Shown here piece after piece: positions 61,601 to 64,000 of a stretch of DNA of 64,000 nucleotides; positions within the stretch are counted from its first letter, which is position 1, and each line of letters opens with the position of its first letter. The notes beneath the pieces are model-generated. The model was not told where the DNA came from. It made no database searches and saw only the letters and a program-made list of their open reading frames with translations. The stretch comes from Phaseolus vulgaris. Its lineage: Eukaryota; Streptophyta; Magnoliopsida; Fabales; Fabaceae. Location: NCBI RefSeq assembly GCF_000499845.2, contig NC_023754.2, positions 23,408,611-23,472,610 on the forward strand, in the 5' to 3' direction. The translations under genes were made by a program, and so were the position numbers.

Positions 61601-63281
61601 TAAATCGGGCAAGATAAATATCAAGTACACAATATCAAAACTATACAATATGGAAAGACATAAGAGGTACTGAATATTATTCAACTTACAACTGCAAGCA
61701 TCAAAGCTGTTGAAGGTAATACAGCAGTTCCCCCTGGAACATAAAGACCCACGGAGTTAATACTTCTTGCAACTCTTTTGCATAGGACTCCCTGGGATTT
61801 TCAGAAAACTCAAGATTCACATAAATTGGGTAATAATAAGAACACAAGAACAAACAAACAAGTAGGCATAATAACCAAATGAAATGACATAATAATTTTT
61901 TTTTTAAAAATCAAAGAATAGAGATTTACAAAGGACAGAAAAAGTACATAATCACAACTGAAAAAGATAATATATCCATTTTATCTTTCCAGTACTAGTA
62001 TTATTTAACTATTCCTAGATAATGCAGCAAGACTTAGCTACATTAACTAGATCATAACGCCGGATATTTCATATTTTGACTCAATAACACACAAGAATAA
62101 GTTTAATTATGCTCAGTGTCAATGCAGCCTTGAAACATTAAGCCCCTGGTTGTCCACCCAACCTAGCCAGCCTATAAGCAAGAGCATAGACATACCTTCA
62201 TGTTCTCAACACTTTTCTCAGGTGACTTCTGAGCAGAATGAAATGCATAAATATTGTCGTAGGCAACATCAAAAGCTTCCTTAATGGGAGGATCAAGCTG
62301 CAAAACAAAAGGAACAAAACCAAGAATATAATAATTGCCCCAAACCAACATCACTAAAACAGAAAGTGGATAGTAATAAAAGGCACATCTTCAACCAAAA
62401 AACTGAGAAATAGTTGAAGATCAATTCCTATGCACCGAGAGACTTTCTGTTTTTGCTTTGTTCATTTCTTTCCAAAAAATTGTATTTGAAATAGTTAAAG
62501 ATCAATTCCTATGCACTGAGAGAGTTTAGTGCTGTCAACCAATCTAGGTAGAGTTCTAAAGTAGTTTTTACAAAAACTCAATAAACTTGTCATGAATGAC
62601 AATTTCTAATTGGTTGACAGTGTTTTCACAATTTTCTATACAAATAGTTGAAAACAAGAAATACAATAAGGCGAGATTTTCATAATTAAAAGTAAAAGAA
62701 AAATAATGAAAACAAAAACTTTTCTTTTTCAATTCAAACATGCCCTGACAAGGTATGCATATTGAAACAAACATACCACAGGGTCAGGGAGCTCCGAGAC
62801 AGCCTCAACAATCTTCTCAAGTTCAACTTTGTCAAACTTTGAAGTATACCTACAAAACACAAAGGTGAAGTTACATAAGCAAAGAAGTTAACAAAGCACA
62901 CACAAACAAGAACAAGATCATAGATGACATTCAAAGAAGAAGAGGCGAACTCTTTAACTGCAACGTCCCCTCTTTTGTGAACATCATCGACAATGGGGTT
63001 AACCTGAAAAGGGGCAAGAAAAGGAAAAAAAATTAGAGTGACCCATCTGAAAGGAAAGGGAAAGAGGATAACCCATTACTCACCACATTGAAAATTGAAG
63101 AGAAATCTATGCGGGGTCGGCTCTTGAGGCTCTGAAGCTCAGAGGGAGTGAGTTTGGACAAATGAAACGAGTTGATACAACACCGTATTACAGTGGGGCG
63201 CGTGGTACCGAAGCGCGGCCTAGTGTTTTGGATTCGAATCAGAGAACGGTTCCAGTTAGAAGCTGTAAGCGCAGATTCCAT
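58640..63281 (-). CDS. HDH: Histidinol dehydrogenase, chloroplastic
   Basis: Thirteen exons on the minus strand: 63281-63084, 63003-62951, 62849-62777, 62297-62196, 61791-61690, 61572-61501, 61429-61367, 61223-61182, 60876-60817, 60706-60596, 59887-59717, 59198-59108 and 58917-58640. They give 471 aa, as usual for plants. The enzyme makes histidine from histidinol with NAD+, the last step of the pathway, in plastids. The N-terminus ([14 protein letters not shown]) is Ser/Arg-rich like a transit peptide. The family signature [15 protein letters not shown] is present. Zinc ligands match by position: Q and H of SQAEHG, D of [10 protein letters not shown] and H of GLEAHKRAV. The catalytic pair is EH of YAPEHLI. 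Start ATG 63281 is the first ATG in frame; a GTG further upstream (63344) is not used as a start in plant nuclear genes. Exon 2 ends in a weak donor (GTTCGC), but the frame demands it. Confidence 0.95.
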
Positions 63282-64000
63282 GGTGGTGGAAACAACGTTG
63301 TTGAATTGTTTGTGGTCGGAGTTGGACTGAGTGAGAGAGACCACTCTGCTATGTTCGCTTGTGTCTTCGCTTCCGTTTAAGGTTATGAGTGATTCTTGAT
63401 TTTAGTGATGATTTTTTAAGTTTTAAACTAATTAGAATGATTGGTGTTTTAGTGATGATTTTTTAAGTATTGATTACAGAAATTTTAGTATTTGTCATCA
63501 CTTGAAAAGTTTAGAAAAATAAAAAAGATTGTGTGAATTTTATTTTTATACGAAAATCAAAAGAATATCTAAAAAAAATATACTGATAGTATAAACAATT
63601 ATTTTGTTATTCAATTATGAATGAATATACAATTAAATTTTTTAATGTTATAATAGTTATTCTAAGGGTTTAATTTTAATACATTGTGTACTGACTAATT
63701 AAATGGGCTGAAACATTGTTAACATAATAAAAGTTAAACTAAAATAAATAAATAATGAAATAAGAAAATATTTTGTTAAAAGTTAATAAATAGACTCAAA
63801 CGCTTAAAATATATTCAATAATTATAAGGTACGACAATTACAAGTTTAAACAAGTTCAAGTTGATCCACAACTCATAAGTCCAAGACGTCACTTAAAATT
63901 CGAGAGACTGAATGGAGAAGAAGAAAGTTAATTGTTTCTAAAACACTATAAGAACACTAGGAAAAATTATATTATTAATTAACAAAAATCACTTTAAATA
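63282..64000. other. Upstream region of histidinol dehydrogenase
   Basis: 5' UTR and promoter of the minus-strand gene, then AT-rich DNA. A minus-strand TATAAA lies at 63544-63549, rather far (about 265 bp) from the ATG. A direct repeat tagtgatgattttttaagt occurs at about 63402 and 63451. Confidence 0.4.

Noticed and set aside
63282..63344. N-terminal extension of histidinol dehydrogenase from 63344
   Set aside because: The codon there is GTG, not a normal plant nuclear start; ATG 63281 opens a transit-peptide-like sequence.

Overview
This window is nuclear DNA from a dicot. It is most likely a legume of the Phaseoleae (inference). The clues are very AT-rich intergenic DNA, introns of dicot type, and repeats I associate with legume genomes: short LTRs beginning TGTTGGAGATCCCACATCGA, palindromic fold-back CACTA elements ending CACTACAAGAAAA, and tails ending CTGATAAAAAA. 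I cannot fix the species from the sequence alone.

Six protein-coding loci are visible. All splice junctions were read by eye and every coding frame closes. (1) 369-2393 (-): a secreted, proline-rich root-cap/LEA-related protein in two exons. Its frame is intact except for one TAA at 1467-1469. (2) 6779-12113 (-): an HD-ZIP IV homeodomain-START transcription factor, 10 exons, 708 aa. (3) 35323-39769 (-): a second HD-ZIP IV gene with the same 10-exon layout, 698 aa. (4) 43509-52133 (+): an Ac45/Voa1-like type I membrane protein, 11 exons, 368 aa, with a 5.9 kb intron full of hAT-type DNA. (5) 53415-56431 (+): a mitochondrial PPR protein closely matching Arabidopsis ABO5, 2 exons, 646 aa. (6) 58640-63281 (-): plastid histidinol dehydrogenase, 13 exons, 471 aa, all key catalytic and zinc residues present. 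Loci 5 and 6 are tail to tail.

The 23 kb between the two HD-ZIP IV genes is a transposon graveyard. It holds a CpG-rich CACTA end beside a LINE relic (14.1-15.0 kb), at least eight copies of one fold-back CACTA family (16.2-23.5 kb), and the wreck of a third HD-ZIP IV gene (about 23.7-26.8 kb) broken by an LTR. It also holds a TIR element with a 10-bp target duplication that carries seven palindromes in alternating orientation (27.6-28.0 kb), and a truncated Ty1/copia element with two 280-bp LTRs and a 5-bp target duplication (28.7-30.8 kb). So the HD-ZIP IV locus was once a three-gene tandem array.

The right third (43-64 kb) is housekeeping: an endomembrane protein, an organelle RNA-splicing factor and a histidine-biosynthesis enzyme. 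No operon-like link between neighbours is expected in a plant. No RNA gene or CRISPR array was recognised. The most unusual items are the palindrome array, the chimeric copia/short-LTR element, the inverted short-LTR arrangement at 41 kb, the nonsense codon in the root-cap gene and the HD-ZIP IV relic.
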